Shown here: positions 47,701 to 63,200 of the stretch, piece after piece
Numbering within the stretch: the first letter of the stretch is position 1
How the letters are laid out: the number at the start of each line of letters is the position of its first letter
Assembly: GCA_948099385.1 (NCBI GenBank)
Contig: CANUEZ040000198.1
Coordinates: 3,238,501 to 3,302,500, forward strand
Direction of reading: 5' to 3'
Source: Fasciola hepatica
Taxonomy: Eukaryota > Platyhelminthes > Trematoda > Plagiorchiida > Fasciolidae
DNA length: 64,000 nt
The notes under the pieces: generated by a model
The model's database searches: none
What the model was told of the DNA's origin: nothing
What the model saw: only the letters and a program-made list of their open reading frames with translations
Program-made: the position numbers and the translations under genes

Positions 47701-50700
47701 GTTATAATGGACAAGACGTGCATGGGTAATAGGTTGTTTATTGCAGATAGCTTGTTCGGACATGGACAAAACAAACCAAACGTTACAAACATGCTTGTTT
47801 GCAAAGTGGCTGCCCCCGTTCACTTGAACACAGTGACCATCCGACGGAGAAGCTGTCGTGTGGTTCGCCTGTTGTTGTTGTTCACCTTATCGCGTTCAGT
47901 CTCTTGGGCATAGCGGCAATGGTAATCCACGACTCACGATAGTTCCCTTTTCAGCAATCAACTACTTACCAAGTATTATATACGCTCACCACACTTGGAA
48001 AGATATGCTTCTGTTTTTGATGAGAAATCGGAAATGCTTCAGGGAGTGAGGGCATTGAACGTATGCGAATCCATAGAACCTGTGGCACTACCGATAAAGT
48101 CTATTCCATAGGCAGTTACAGATGGATTTGATCACGAGCTGAACATTCTCACATGAGAAGACGTCCTGGTTAGAACTGATCAACCGACAGATTGGGTCAG
48201 TCAAATCGTCATAGTGACAAAAGCGTGCAAAAACTACTTCACATTTGCATTGATCCGAAACCACTAACAAACAAAGAAAACGAACTCAGCAGAGAGGGTT
48301 TGACGTCGTTCTACGATGATTCATTCATTCGCCATATATCTGGTATTGTTGAATATTACTTGTGTTATAATGGACAAGACGTGCATGGGTAATAGGTTGT
48401 TTATTGCAGATAGCTTGTTCGGACATGGACAAAACAAACCAAACGTTACAAACATGCTTGTTTGCGAAGTGGCTGCCCCCGTTCACTTGAAGACAGTGAC
48501 CATCCGACGGAGAAGCTGTCGTGTGGTTCGCCTGTTGTTGTTGTTCACCTTATCGCGTTCAGTCTCTTGGGCATAGCGGCAATGGTAATCCACGACTCAC
48601 GATAGTTCCCTTTTCAGCAATCAACTACTTACCAAGTATTATATACGCTCACCACACTTGGAAAGATATGCTTCTGTTTTTGATGAGAAATCGGAAATGC
48701 TTCAGGGAGTGAGGGCATTGAACGTATGCGAATCCATAGAACCTGTGGCACTACCGATAAAGTCTATTCCATAGGCAGTTACAGATGGATTTGATCACGA
48801 GCTGAACATTCTCACATGAGAAGACGTCCTGGTTAGAACTGATCAACCGACAGTTTGGGTCAGTCAAATCGTCATAGTGACAAAAGCGTGCAAAAACTAC
48901 TTCACATTTGCATTGATCCGAAACCACTAACAAACAAAAAAAAACGAACTTAGCAGAGAGGGTTTGACGTCGTTCTACGATGATTCATTCATTCGCCATT
49001 TATCTGGTATTGTTGAATATTACTAGTGTTATAATGGACAAGACGTGCATGGGTAATAGGTTGTTTATTGCAGATAGCTTGTTCGGACATGGACAAAACA
49101 AACCAAACGTTACAAACATGCTTGTTTGCAAAGTGGCTGCCCCCGTTCACTTGAACACAGTGACCATCCGACGGAGAAGCTGTCGTGTGGTTCGCCTGTT
49201 GTTGTTGTTCACCTTATCGCGTTCAGTCTCTTGGGCATAGCGGCAATGGTAATCCACGACTCACGATAGTTCCCTTTTCAGCAATCAACTACTTACCAAG
49301 TATTATATACGCTCACCACACTTGGAAAGATATGCTTCTGTTTTTGATGAGAAATCGGAAATGCTTCAGGGAGTTAGGGCATTGAACGTATGCGAATCCA
49401 TAGAACCTGTGGCACTACCGATAAAGTCTATTCCATAGGCAGTTACAGATGGATTTGATCACGAGCTGAACATTCTCACATGAGAAGACGTCCTGGTTAG
49501 AACTGATCAACCGACAGATTGGGTCAGTCAAATCGTCATAGTGACAAAAGCGTGCAAAAACTACTTCACATTTGCATTGATCCGAAACCACTAACAAACA
49601 GAAAAAAAAACGAACTCAGCAGAGAGGGTTTGACGTCGTTCTACGATGATTCATTCATTCGCCATATATCTGGTATTGTTGAATATTACTTGTGTTATAA
49701 TGGACAAGACGTGCATGGGTAATAGGTTGTTTATTGCAGATAGCTTGTTCGGACATGGACAAAACAAACCAAACGTTACAAACATGCTTGTTTGCAAAGT
49801 GGCTGCCCCCGTTCACTTGAAGACAGTGACCATCCGACGGAGAAGCTGTCGTGTGGTTCGCCTGTTGTTGTTGTTCACCTTATCGCGTTCAGTCTCTTGG
49901 GCATAGCGGCAATGGTAATCCACGACTCACGATAGTTCCCTTTTCAGCAATCAACTACTTACCAAGTATTATATACGCTCACCACACTTGGAAAGATATG
50001 CTTCTGTTTTTGATGAGAAATCGGAAATGCTTCAGGGAGTTAGGGCATTGAACGTATGCGAATCAATAGAACCCGTGGCACTACCGATAAAGTCTATTCC
50101 ATAGGCAGGTACAGATGGATTTGATCACGAGCTGAACATTCTCACATGAGAAGACATCCTGGTTAGAACTGATCAACCGACAGATTGGGTCAGTCAAATC
50201 GTCATAGTGACAAAAGCGTGCAAAAACTACTTCACATTTGCATTGATCCGAAACCACTAACAAACAAAGAAAACGAACTCAGCAGAGAGGGTTTGACGTC
50301 GTTCTACGATGATTCATTCATTCGCCATATATCTGGTATTGTTGAATATTACTTTTGTTATAATGGACAAGACGTGCATGGGTAATAGGTTGTTTATTGC
50401 AGATAGCTTGTTCGGACATGGACAAAACAAACCAAACGTTACAAACATGCTTGTTTGCAAAGTGGCTGCCCCCGTTCACTTGAAGACAGTGACCATCCGA
50501 CCGAGAAGCTGTCGTGTGGTTCGCCTGTTGTTGTTGTTCACCTTATCGCGTTCAGTCTCTTGGGCATAGCGGCAATGGTAATCCACGACTCACGATAGTT
50601 CCCTTTTCAGCAATCATCTACTTACCAAGTATTATATACGCTCACAACACTTGGAAAGATATGCTTCTGTTTTTGATGAGAAATCGGAAATGCTTCAGGG

Positions 50701-53700
50701 AGTGAGGGCATTGAACGTATGCGAATCCATAGAACCTGTGGCACTACCGATAAAGTCTATTCCATAGGCAGTTACAGATGGATTTGATCACGAGCTGAAC
50801 ATTCTCACATGAGAAGACGTCCTGGTTAGAACTGATCAACCGACAGTTTGGGTCAGTCAAATCGTCATAGTGACAAAAGCGTGCAAAAACTACTTCACAT
50901 TTGCATTGATCCGAAACCACTAACAAACAAAAAAAAAACGAACTCAGCAGAGAGGGTTTGACGTCGTTCTACGATGATTCATTCATTCGCCATATATCTG
51001 GTATTGTTGAATACTACTTGTGTTATAATGGACAAGACGTGCATGGGTAATAGGTTGTTTATTGCAGATAGCTTGTTCGGACATGGACAAAACAAACCAA
51101 ACGTTACAAACATGCTTGTTTGCAAAGTGGCTGCCCCCGTTCACTTGAAGACAGTGACCATCCGACGGAGAAGCTGTCGTGTGGTTCGCCTGTTGTTGTT
51201 GTTCACCTTATCGCGTTCAGTCTCTTGGGCTTAGCAACAATGGTAATCCACGACTCACGATAAGTCCCATTTCAGCAATCAACTACTTACCAAGTATTAT
51301 ATACGCTCACCACACTTGGAAAGATATGCTTCTGTTTTTGATGAGAAATCGGAAATGCTTCAGGGAGTGAGGGTATTGAACGTATGCGAATCCATAGAAC
51401 CTGTGGCACTACCGATAAAGTCTATTCCATAGGCAGTTACAGATGGATTTGATCACGAGCTGAACATTCTCACATGAGAAGACATCCTGGTTAGAACTGA
51501 TCAACCGACAGATTGGGTCAGTCAAATCGTCACAGTGACAAAAGCGTGCAAAAACTACTTCACATTTGCATTGATCCGAAACCACTAACAAACAAAGAAA
51601 ACGAACTTAGCAGAGAGTGTTTGACGTCGTTCTACGATGATTCATTCATTCGCCATATATCTGGTATTGTTGAATATTACTAGTGTTATAATGGACAAGA
51701 CGTGCATGGGTAATAGGTTGTTTATTGCAGGTAGCTTGTTCGGACATGGACAAAACAAACCAAACGTTACAAACATGCTTGTTTGCAAAGTGGCTGCCCC
51801 CGTTCACTTGAAGACAGTGACCATCCGACGGAGAAGCTGTCGTGTGGTTCGCCTGTTTTTGTTGTTCACCTTATCGCGTTCAGTCTCTTGGGCATAGCGG
51901 CAATGGTAATCCACGACTCACGATAGTTCCCTTTTCAGCAATCAACTACTTACCATGTATCATATACGCTCACCACACTTGGAAAGATATGCTTCTGTTT
52001 TTGATGAGAAATCGGAAATGCTTCAAGGAGTGAGGGCATTGAACGTATGCGAATCCATAGAACCTGTGGCACTACCGATAAAGTCTATTCCATAGGCAGT
52101 TACAGATGGGTTTGATCACGAGCTGAACATTCTCACATGAGAAGACGTCCTGGTTAGAACTGATCAACCGACAGTTTGGGTCAGTCAAATCGTCATAGTG
52201 ACAAAAGCGTGCAAAAACTACTTCACATTTGCATTGATCCGAAACCACTAACAAACAAAGAAAACGAACTCAGCAGAGAGGGTTTGACGTCGTTCTACGA
52301 TGATTCATTCATTCGCCATATATCTGGTATTGTTGAATATTACTTGTGTTATAATGGACAAGACGTGCATGGGTAATAGGTTGTTTATTGCAGATAGCTT
52401 GTTCGGACATGGACAAAACAAACCAAACGTTACAAACATGCTTGTTTGCAAAGTGGCTGCCCCCGTTCACTTGAAGACAGTGACCATCCGACGGAGAAGC
52501 TGTCGTGTGGTTCGCCTGTTGTTGTTGTTCACCTTATCGCGTTCAGTCTCTTGGGCATAGCGGCAATGGTAATCCACGACTCACGATAGTTCCCTTTTCA
52601 GCAATCAACTACTTACCAAGTATTATATACGCTCACCACACTTGGAAAGATATGCTTCTGTTTTTGATGAGAAATCGGAAATGCTTCAGGGAGTGAGGGC
52701 ATTGAACGTATGCGAATCCATAGAACCTGTGGCACTACCGATAAAGTCTATTCCATAGGCAGTTACAGATGGATTTGATCACGAGCTGAACATTCTCACA
52801 TGAGAATACGTCCTGGTTAGAACTGATCAACCGACAGATTGGGTCAGTCAAATCGTCATAGTGACAAAAGCGTGCAAAAACTACTTCACATTTGCATTGA
52901 TCCGAAACCACTAACAAACAAAGAAAACGAACTCAGCAGAGAGGGTTTGACGTCGTTCTACGATGATTCATTCATTCGCCATATATCTGGTATTGTTGAA
53001 TATTACTTGTGTTATAATGGACAAGACGTGCATGGGTAATAGGTTGTTTATTGCAGATTGCTTGTTCGGACATGGACAAAACAAACCAAACGTTACAAAC
53101 ATGCTTGTTTGCAAAGTGGCTGCCCCCGTTCACTTGAAGACAGTGACCGTCCGACCGAGAAGCTGTCGTGTGGTTCGCCTGTTGTTGTTGTTCACCTTAT
53201 CGCGTTCAGTCTCTTGGGCATAGCGGCAATGGTAATCCACGACTCACGATAGTTCCCTTTTCAGCAATCAACTACTTACCAAGTATTATATACGCTCACC
53301 ACACTTGGAAAGATATGCTTCTGTTTTTGATGAGAAATCGGAAATGCTTCAGGGAGTGAGGGCATTGAACGTATGCGAATCCATAGAACCTGTGGCACTA
53401 CCGATAAAGTCTATTCCATAGGCAGTTACAGATGGATTTGATCACGAGCTGAACATTCTCACATGAGAAGACATCCTGGTTAGAACTGATCAACCGACAG
53501 ATTGGGTCAGTCAAATCGTCACAGTGACAACAGCGTGCAAAAACTACTTCACATTCGCATTGATCCGAAACCACTAACAAACAAAAAAAACGAACTCAGC
53601 AGAGAGGGTTTGACGTCGTTCTACGATGATTCATTCATTCGCCATATATCTGGTATTGTTGAATATTACTAGTGTTATAATGGACAAGACGTGCATGGGT

Positions 53701-55599
53701 AATAGGTTGTTTATTGCAGATAGCTTGTTCGGACATGGACAAAACAAACCAAACGTTACAAACATGCTTGTTTGCAAAGTGGCTGCCCCCGTTCACTTGA
53801 AGACAGTGACCATCCGACGGAGAAGCTGTCGTGTGGTTCGCCTGTTGTTGTTGTTCACCTTATCGCGTTCAGTCTCTTGGGCATAGCGGCAATGGTAATC
53901 CACGACTCACGATAGTTCCCTTTTTAGCAATCAACTACTTACCAATTATGATATACGCTCACCACACTTGGAAAGATATGCTTCTGTTTTTGATGAGAAA
54001 TCGGAAATGCTTCAGGGAGTGAGGGCATTGAACGTATGCGAATCCATAGAACCTGTGGCACTACCGATAAAGTCTATTCCATAGGCAGTTACAGATGGAT
54101 TTGATCACGAGCTGAACATTCTCACATGAGAAGACGTCCTGGTTAGAACTGATCAACCGACAGATTGGGTCAGTCAAATTGTCATAGTGACAAAAGCGTG
54201 CAAAAACTACTTCACATTCGCATTGATCCGAAACCACTAACAAACAAAGAAAACGAACTCAGCAGAGAGGGTTTGACGTCGTTCTACGATGATTCATTCA
54301 TTCGCCATATATCTGGTATTGTTGAATACTACTTGTGTTATAATGGACAAGACGTGCATGGGTAATAGGTTGTTTATTGCAGATAGCTTGTTCGGACATG
54401 GACAAAACAAACCAAACGTTACAAACATGCTTGTTTGCGAAGTGGCTGCCCCCGTTCACTTGAAGACAGTGACCATCCGACGGAGAAGCTGTCGTGTGGT
54501 TCGCCTGTTGTTGTTGTTCACCTTATCGCGTTCAGTCTCTTGGGCATAGCGGCAATGGTAATCCACGACTCACGATAGTTCCCTTTTCAGCAATCAACTA
54601 CTTACCAAGTATTATATACGCTCACCACACTTGGAAAGATATGCTTCTGTTTTTGATGAGAAATCGGAAATGCTTCAGGGAGTGAGGGCATTGAACGTAT
54701 GCGAATCCATAGAACCTGTGGCACTACCGATAAAGTCTATTCCATAGGCAGTTACAGATGGATTTGATCACGAGCTGAACATTCTCACATGAGAAGACAT
54801 CCTGGTTAGAACTGATCAACCGACAGATTGGGTCAGTCAAATCGTCATAGTGACAAAAGCGTGCAAAAACTACTTCACATTTGCATTGATCCGAAACCAC
54901 TAACAAACAAAGAAAACGAACTCAGCAGAGAGGGTTTGACGTCGTTCTACGATGATTCATTCATTCGCCATATATCTGGTATTGTTGAATATTACTTGTG
55001 TTATAATGGACAAGACGTGCATGGGTAATAGGTTGTTTATTGCAGATAGTTTGTTCGGACATGGACAAAACAAACCAAACGTTACAAACATGCTTGTTTG
55101 CAAAGTGGCTGCCCCCGTTCACTTGAAGACAGTGACCGTCCGACCGAGAAGCTGTCGTGTGGTTCGCCTGTTGTTGTTGTTCACCTTATCGCGTTCAGTC
55201 TCTTGGGCATAGCGGCAATGGTAATCCACGACTCACGATAGTTCCCTTTTCAGCAATCAACTACTTACCAAGTATTATATACGCTCACCACACTTGGAAA
55301 GATATGCTTCTGTTTTTGATGAGAAATCGGAAATGCTTCAGGGAGTGAGGGCATTGAACGTATGCGAATCCATAGAACCTGTGGCACTACCGATAAAGTC
55401 TATTCCATAGGCAGTTACAGATGGATTTGATCACGAGCTGAACATTCTCACATGAGAAGACATCCTGGTTAGAACTGATCAACCGACAGATTGGGTCAGT
55501 CAAATCGTCACAGTGACAAAAGCGTGCAAAAACTACTTCACATTCGCATTGATCCGAAACCACTAACAAACAAAGAAAACGAACTCAGCAGAGAGGGTT

Positions 55600-58500
55600 T
55601 GACGTCGTTCTACGATGATTCATTCATTCGCCATATATCTGGTATTGTTGAATACTACTTGTGTTATAATGGACAAGACGTGCATGGGTAATAGGTTGTT
55701 TATTGCAGATAGTTTGTTCGGACATGGACAAAACAAACCAAACGTTACAAACATGCTTGTTTGCAAAGTGGCTGCCCCCGTTCACTTGAAGACAGTGACC
55801 GTCCGACGGAGAAGCTGTCGTGTGGTTCGCCTGTTGTTATTGCTCACCTTATCGCGTTCAGTCTCTTGGGCATAGCGGCAATGGTAATCCACGACTCACG
55901 ATAGTTCCCTTTTCAGCAATCATCTACTTACCAAGTATTATATACGCTCACCACACTTGGAAAGATATGCTTCTGTTTTTGATGAGAAATCGGAAATGCT
56001 TCAGGGAGTGAGGGCATTGAACGTATGCGAATCCATAGAACCTGTGGCACTACCGATAAAGTCTATTCCATAGGCAGTTACAGATGGATTTGATCACGAG
56101 CTGAACATTCTCACATGAGAAGACATCCTGGTTAGAACTGATCAACCGACAGATTGGGTCAGTCAAATCGTCATAGTGATAAAAGCGTGCAAAAACTACT
56201 TCACATTTGCATTGATCCGAAAACACTAACAAACAAAGAAAACGAACTTAGCAGAGAGGGTTTGACGTCGTTCTACGATGATTCATTCATTCGCCATATA
56301 TCTGGTATTGTTGAATATTACTAGTGTTATAATGGACAAGACGTGCATGGGTAATAGGTTGTTTATTGCAGATAGTTTGTTCGGACATGGACAAAACAAA
56401 CCAAACGTTACAAACATGCTTGTTTGCAAAGTGGCTGCCCCCGTTCACTTGAAGACAGTGACCGTCCGACGGAGAAGCTGTCGTGTGGTTCGCCTGTTGT
56501 TATTGCTCACCTTATCGCGTTCAGTCTCTTGGGCATAGCGGCAATGGTAATCCACGACTCACGATAGTTCCCTTTTCAGCAATCATCTACTTACCAAGTA
56601 TTATATACGCTCACCACACTTGGAAAGATATGCTTCTGTTTTTGATGAGAAATCGGAAATGCTTCAGGGAGTGAGGGCATTGAACGTATGCGAATCCATA
56701 GAACCTGTGGCACTACCGATAAAGTCTATTCCATAGGCAGTTACAGATGGATTTGATCACGAGCTGAACATTCTCACATGAGAAGACATCCTGGTTAGAA
56801 CTGATCAACCGACAGATTGGGTCAGTCAAATCGTCATAGTGATAAAAGCGTGCAAAAACTACTTCACATTTGCATTGATCCGAAAACACTAACAAACTAA
56901 GAAAACGAACTTAGCAGAGAGGGTTTGACGTCGTTCTACGATGATTCATTCATTCGCCATATATCTGGTATTGTTGACAATTACTTGTGTTATAATGGAC
57001 AAGACGTGCATGGGTAATAGGTTGTTTATTGCAGATAGTTTGTTCGGACATGGACAAAACAAACCAAACGTTACAAACATGCTTGTTTGCAAAGTGGCTG
57101 CCCCCGTTCACTTGAAGACAGTGACCGTCCGACGGAGAAGCTGTCGTGTGGTTCGCCTGTTGTTATTGCTCACCTTATCGCGTTCAGTCTCTTGGGCATA
57201 GCGGCAATGGTAATCCACGACTCACGATAGTTCCCTTTTCAGCAATCATCTACTTACCAAGTATTATATACGCTCACCACACTTGGAAAGATATGCTTCT
57301 GTTTTTGATGAGAAATCGGAAATGCTTCAGGGAGTGAGGGCATTGAACGTATGCGAATCCATAGAACCTGTGGCACTACCGATAAAGTCTATTCCATAGG
57401 CAGTTACAGATGGATTTGATCACGAGCTGAACATTCTCACATGAGAAGACATCCTGGTTGGAACTGATCAACCGACAGATTGGGTCAGTCAAATCGTCAT
57501 AGTGATAAAAGCGTGCAAAAACTACTTCACATTTGCATTGATCCGAAAACACTAACAAACAAAGAAAACGAACTTAGCAGAGAGGGTTTGACGTCGTTCT
57601 ACGATGATTCATTCATTCGCCATATATCTGGTATTGTTGACAATTACTTGTGTTATAATGGACAAGACGTGCATGGGTAATAGGTTGTTTATTGCAGATA
57701 GCTTGTTCGGACATGGACAAAACAAACCAAACGTTACAAACATGCTTGTTTGCAAAGTGGCTGCCCCCGTTCACTTGAAGACAGTGACCGTCCGACGGAG
57801 AAGCTGTCGTGTGGTTCGCCTGTTGTTATTGCTCACCTTATCGCGTTCAGTCTCTTGGGCATAGCGGCAATGGTAATCCACGACTCACGATAGTTCCCTT
57901 TTCAGCAATCATCTACTTACCAAGTATTATATACGCTCACCACACTTGGAAAGATATGCTTCTGTTTTTGATGAGAAATCGGAAATGCTTCAGGGAGTGA
58001 GGGCATTGAACGTATGCGAATCCATAGAACCTGTGGCACTACCGATAAAGTCTATTCCATAGGCAGTTACAGATGGATTTGATCACGAGCTGAACATTCT
58101 CACATGAGAAGACATCCTGGTTGGAACTGATCAACCGACAGATTGGGTCAGTCAAATCGTCATAGTGACAAAAGCGTGCAAAAACTACTTCACATTCGCA
58201 TTGATCCGAAACCACTAACAAACAAAGAAAACGAACTCAGCAGAGAGGGTTTGACGTCGTTCTACGATGATTCATTCATTCGCCATATATCTGGTATTGT
58301 TGAATATTACTTTTGTTATAATGGACAAGACGTGCATGGGTAATAGGTTGTTTATTGCAGATAGTTTGTTCGGACATGGACAAAACAAACCAAACGTTAC
58401 AAACATGCTTGTTTGCAAAGTGGCTGCCCCCGTTCACTTGAATACAGTGACCATCCGACGGAAAAGCTGTCGTGTGGTTCGCCTGTTGTTGTTGCTCACC

Positions 58501-59350
58501 TTATCGCGTTCAGTCTCTTGGGCATAGCGGCAATGGTAATCCACGACTCTCGATAGTTCCCTTTTCAGCAATCAACTACTTACCAAGTATTATATACGCT
58601 CACCACACTTGGAAAGATATGCTTCTGTTTTTGATGAGAAATCGGAAATGCTTCAGGGAGTGAGGGCATTGAACGTATGCGAATCCATAGAACCTGTGGC
58701 ACTACCGATAAAGTCTATTCCATAGGCAGTTACAGATGGATTTGATCACGAGCTGAACATTCTCACATGAGAAGACATCCTGGTTAGAACTGATCAACCG
58801 ACAGATTGGGTCAGTCAAATCGTCATAGTGACAACAGCGTGCAAAAACTACTTCACATTTGCATTGATCCGAAAACACTAACAAACAAAGAAAACGAACT
58901 TAGCAGAGAGGGTTTGACGTCGTTCTACGATGATTCATTCATTCGCCATATATCTGGTATTGTTAAATATTACTTGTGTTATAATGGACAAGACGTGCAT
59001 GGGTAATAGGTTGTTTATTGCAGATAGCTTGTTCGGACATGGACAAAACAAACCAAACGTTACAAACATGCTTGTTTGCAAAGTGGCTGCCCCCGTTCAC
59101 TTGAAGACAGTGACCGTCCGACGGAGAAGCTGTCGTGTGGTTCGCCTGTTGTTATTGCTCACCTTATCGCGTTCAGTCTCTTGGGCATAGCGGCAATGGT
59201 AATCCACGACTCACGATAGTTCCCTTTTCAGCAATCATCTACTTACCAAGTATTATATACGCTCACCACACTTGGAAAGATATGCTTCTGTTTTTGATGA
59301 GAAATCGGAAATGCTTCAGGGAGTGAGGGCATTGAACGTATGCGAATCCA
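55600..59350 (+). repeat. Recently homogenised sub-block of near-identical units
   Basis: Units with GTTATTGCTCACC and the ATCATCTACTTACC variant occur consecutively at about 55820, 56483, 57146 and 57809, and again at 59135 after one different unit. Three of them (around 56170, 56833 and 57496) also share GATAAAAGCG. Such clustering of private variants fits recent local amplification. Confidence 0.75.
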
Positions 59351-60249
59351 TAGAACCTGTGGCACTACCGATAAAGTCTATTCCATAGGCAGTTACAGAT
59401 GGATTTGATCACGAGCTGAACATTCTCACATGAGAAGACGTCCTGGTTAGAACTGATCAACCGACAGATTGGGTCAGTCAAATCGTCATAGTGACAAAAG
59501 CGTGCAAAAACTACTTCACATTTGCATTGATCCGAAACCACTAACAAACAAAAAAAACGAACTCAGCAGAGAGGGTTTGACGTCGTTCTACGATGATTCA
59601 TTCATTCGCCATATATCTGGTATTGTTGAATATTACTTGTGTTATAATGGACAAGACGTGCATGAGTAATAGGTTGTTTATTGCAGATAGCTTGTTCGGA
59701 CATGGACAAAACAAACCAAACGTTACAAACATGCTTGTTTGCAAAGTGGCTGCCCCCGTTCACTTGAAGACAGTGACCGTCCGACGGAGAAGCTGTCGTG
59801 TGGTTCGCCTGTTGTTGTTGTTCACCTTATCGCGTTCAGTCTCTTGGGCATAGCGGCAATGGTAATCCACGACTCACGATAGTTCCTTTTTCAGCAATCA
59901 ACTACTTACCAAGTATTATATACGCTCACCACACTTGGAAAGATATGCTTCTGTTTTTGATGAGAAATCGGAAATGCTTCAGGGAGTGAGGGCATTGAAC
60001 GTATGCGAATCCATAGAACCTGTGGCACTACCGATAAAGTCTATTCCATAGGCAGTTACAGATGGATTTGATCACGAGCTGAACATTCTCACATGAGAAG
60101 ACATCCTGGTTAGAACTGATCAACCGACAGATTGGGTCAGTCAAATCGTCACAGTGACAACAGCGTGCAAAAACTACTTCACATTTGCATTGATCCGAAA
60201 CCACTAACAAACAAAAAAAACGAACTCAGCAGAGAGGGTTTGACGTCGT

Positions 60250-63200
60250 TCTACGATGATTCATTCATTCGCCATATATCTGGTATTGTTGAATATTACT
60301 AGTGTTATAATGGACAAGACGTGCATGGGTAATAGGTTGTTTATTGCAGATAGCTTGTTCGGACATGGACAAAACAAACCAAACGTTACAAACATGCTTG
60401 TTTGCAAAGTGGCTGCCCCCGTTCACTTGAAGACAGTGACCATCCGACGGAGAAGCTGTCGTGTGGTTCGCCTGTTGTTGTTGTTCACCTTATCGCGTTC
60501 AGTCTCTTGGGCATAGCGGCAATGGTAATCCACGACTCACGGTAGTTCCCTTTTCAGCAATCAACTACTTACCAAGTATTATATACGCTCACCACACTTG
60601 GAAAGATATGCTTCTGTTTTTGATGAGAAATCGGAAATGCTTCAGGGAGTGAGGGCATTGAACGTATGCGAATCCATAGAACCTGTGGCACTACCGATAA
60701 AGTCTATTCCATAGGCAGTTACAGATGGATTTGATCACGAGCTGAACATTCTCACATGAGAAGACGTCCTGGTTAGAACTGATCAACCGACAGATTGGGT
60801 CAGTCAAATCGTCATAGTGACAAAAGCGTGCAAAAACTACTTCACATTCGCATTGATCCGAAACCACTAACAAACAAAAAAAAACGAACTCAGCAGAGAG
60901 GGTTTGACGTCGTTCTACGATGATTCATTCATTCGCCATATATCTGGTATTGTTGAATATTACTAGTGTTATAATGGACAAGACGTGCATGGGTAATAGG
61001 TTGTTTATTGCAGATAGTTTGTTAGGACATGGACAAAACAAACCAAACGTTACAAACATGCTTGTTTGCAAAGTGGCTGCCCCCGTTCACTTGAAGACAG
61101 TGACCGTCCGACGGAGAAGCTGTCGTGTGGTTCGCCTGTTGTTGTTGTTCACCTTATCGCGTTCAGTCTCTTGGGCATAGCGGCAATGGTAATCCACGAC
61201 TCACGATAGTTCGCTTTTCAGCAATCAACTACTTACCAAGTATTATATACGCTCACCACACTTGGAAAGATATGCTTCTGTTTTTGATGAGAAATCGGAA
61301 ATGCTTCAGGGAGTGAGGGCATTGAACGTATGCGAATCCATAGAACCTGTGGCACTACCGATAAAGTCTATTCCATAGGCAGTTACAGATGGATTTGATC
61401 ACGAGCTGAACATTCTCACATGAGAAGACGTCCTGGTTAGAACTGATCAACCGACAGATTGGGTCAGTCAAATCGTCATAGTGACAAAAGCGTGCAAAAA
61501 CTACTTCACATTTGCATTGATCCGAAACCACTAACAAACAAAGAAAACGAACTCAGCAGAGAGGGTTTGACGTCGTTCTACGATGATTCATTCATTCGCC
61601 ATATATCTGGTATTGTTGAATATTACTAGTGTTATAATGGACAAGACGTGCATGGGTAATAGGTTGTTTATTGCAGATAGCTTGTTCGGACATGGACAAA
61701 ACAAACCAAACGTTACAAACATGCTTGTTTGCAAAGTGGCTGCCCCCGTTCACTTGAAGACAGTGACCATCCGACGGAGAAGCTGTCGTGTGGTTCGCCT
61801 GTTGTTGTTGTTCACCTTATCGCGTTCAGTCTCTTGGGCATAGCGGCAATGGTAATCCACGACTCACGGTAGTTCCCTTTTCAGCAATCAACTACTTACC
61901 AAGTATTATATACGCTCACCACACTTGGAAAGATATGCTTCTGTTTTTGATGAGAAATCGGAAATGCTTCAGGGAGTGAGGGCATTGAACGTATGCGAAT
62001 CCATAGAACCTGTGGCACTACCGATAAAGTCTATTCCATAGGCAGTTACAGATGGATTTGATCACGAGCTGAACATTCTCACATGAGAAGACGTCCTGGT
62101 TAGAACTGATCAACCGACAGATTGGGTCAGTCAAATCGTCATAGTGACAAAAGCGTGCAAAAACTACTTCACATTCGCATTGATCCGAAACCACTAACAA
62201 ACAAAAAAAAACGAACTCAGCAGAGAGGGTTTGACGTCGTTCTACGATGATTCATTCATTCGCCATATATCTGGTATTGTTGAATATTACTAGTGTTATA
62301 ATGGACAAGACGTGCATGGGTAATAGGTTGTTTATTGCAGATAGTTTGTTAGGACATGGACAAAACAAACCAAACGTTACAAACATGCTTGTTTGCAAAG
62401 TGGCTGCCCCCGTTCACTTGAAGACAGTGACCGTCCGACGGAGAAGCTGTCGTGTGGTTCGCCTGTTGTTGTTGTTCACCTTATCGCGTTCAGTCTCTTG
62501 GGCATAGCGGCAATGGTAATCCACGACTCTCGATAGTTCCCTTTTCAGCAATCAACTACTTACCAAGTATTATATACGCTCACCACACTTGGAAAGATAT
62601 GCTTCTGTTTTTGATGAGAAATCGGAAATGCTTCAGGGAGTGAGGGCATTGAACGTATGCGAATCCATAGAACCTGTGGCACTACCGATAAAGTCTATTC
62701 CATAGGCAGTTACAGATGGATTTGATCACGAGCTGAACATTCTCACATGAGAAGACATCCTGGTTAGAACTGATCAACCGACAGATTGGGTCAGTCAAAT
62801 CGTCATAGTGACAAAAGCGTGCAAAAACTACTTCACATTTGCATTGATCCGAAACCACTAACAAACAAAGAAAACGAACTCAGCAGAGAGGGTTTGACGT
62901 CGTTCTACGATGATTCATTCATTCGCCATATATCTGGTATTGTTGAATATTACTAGTGTTATAATGGACAAGACGTGCATGGGTAATAGGTTGTTTATTG
63001 CAGATAGCTTGTTCGGACATGGACAAAACAAACCAAACGTTACAAACATGCTTGTTTGCAAAGTGGCTGCCCCCGTTCACTTGAACACAGTGACCATCCG
63101 ACGGAGAAGCTGTCGTGTGGTTCGCCTGTTGTTGTTGTTCACCTTATCGCGTTCAGTCTCTTGGGCATAGCGGCAATGGTAATCCACGACTCACGGTAGT

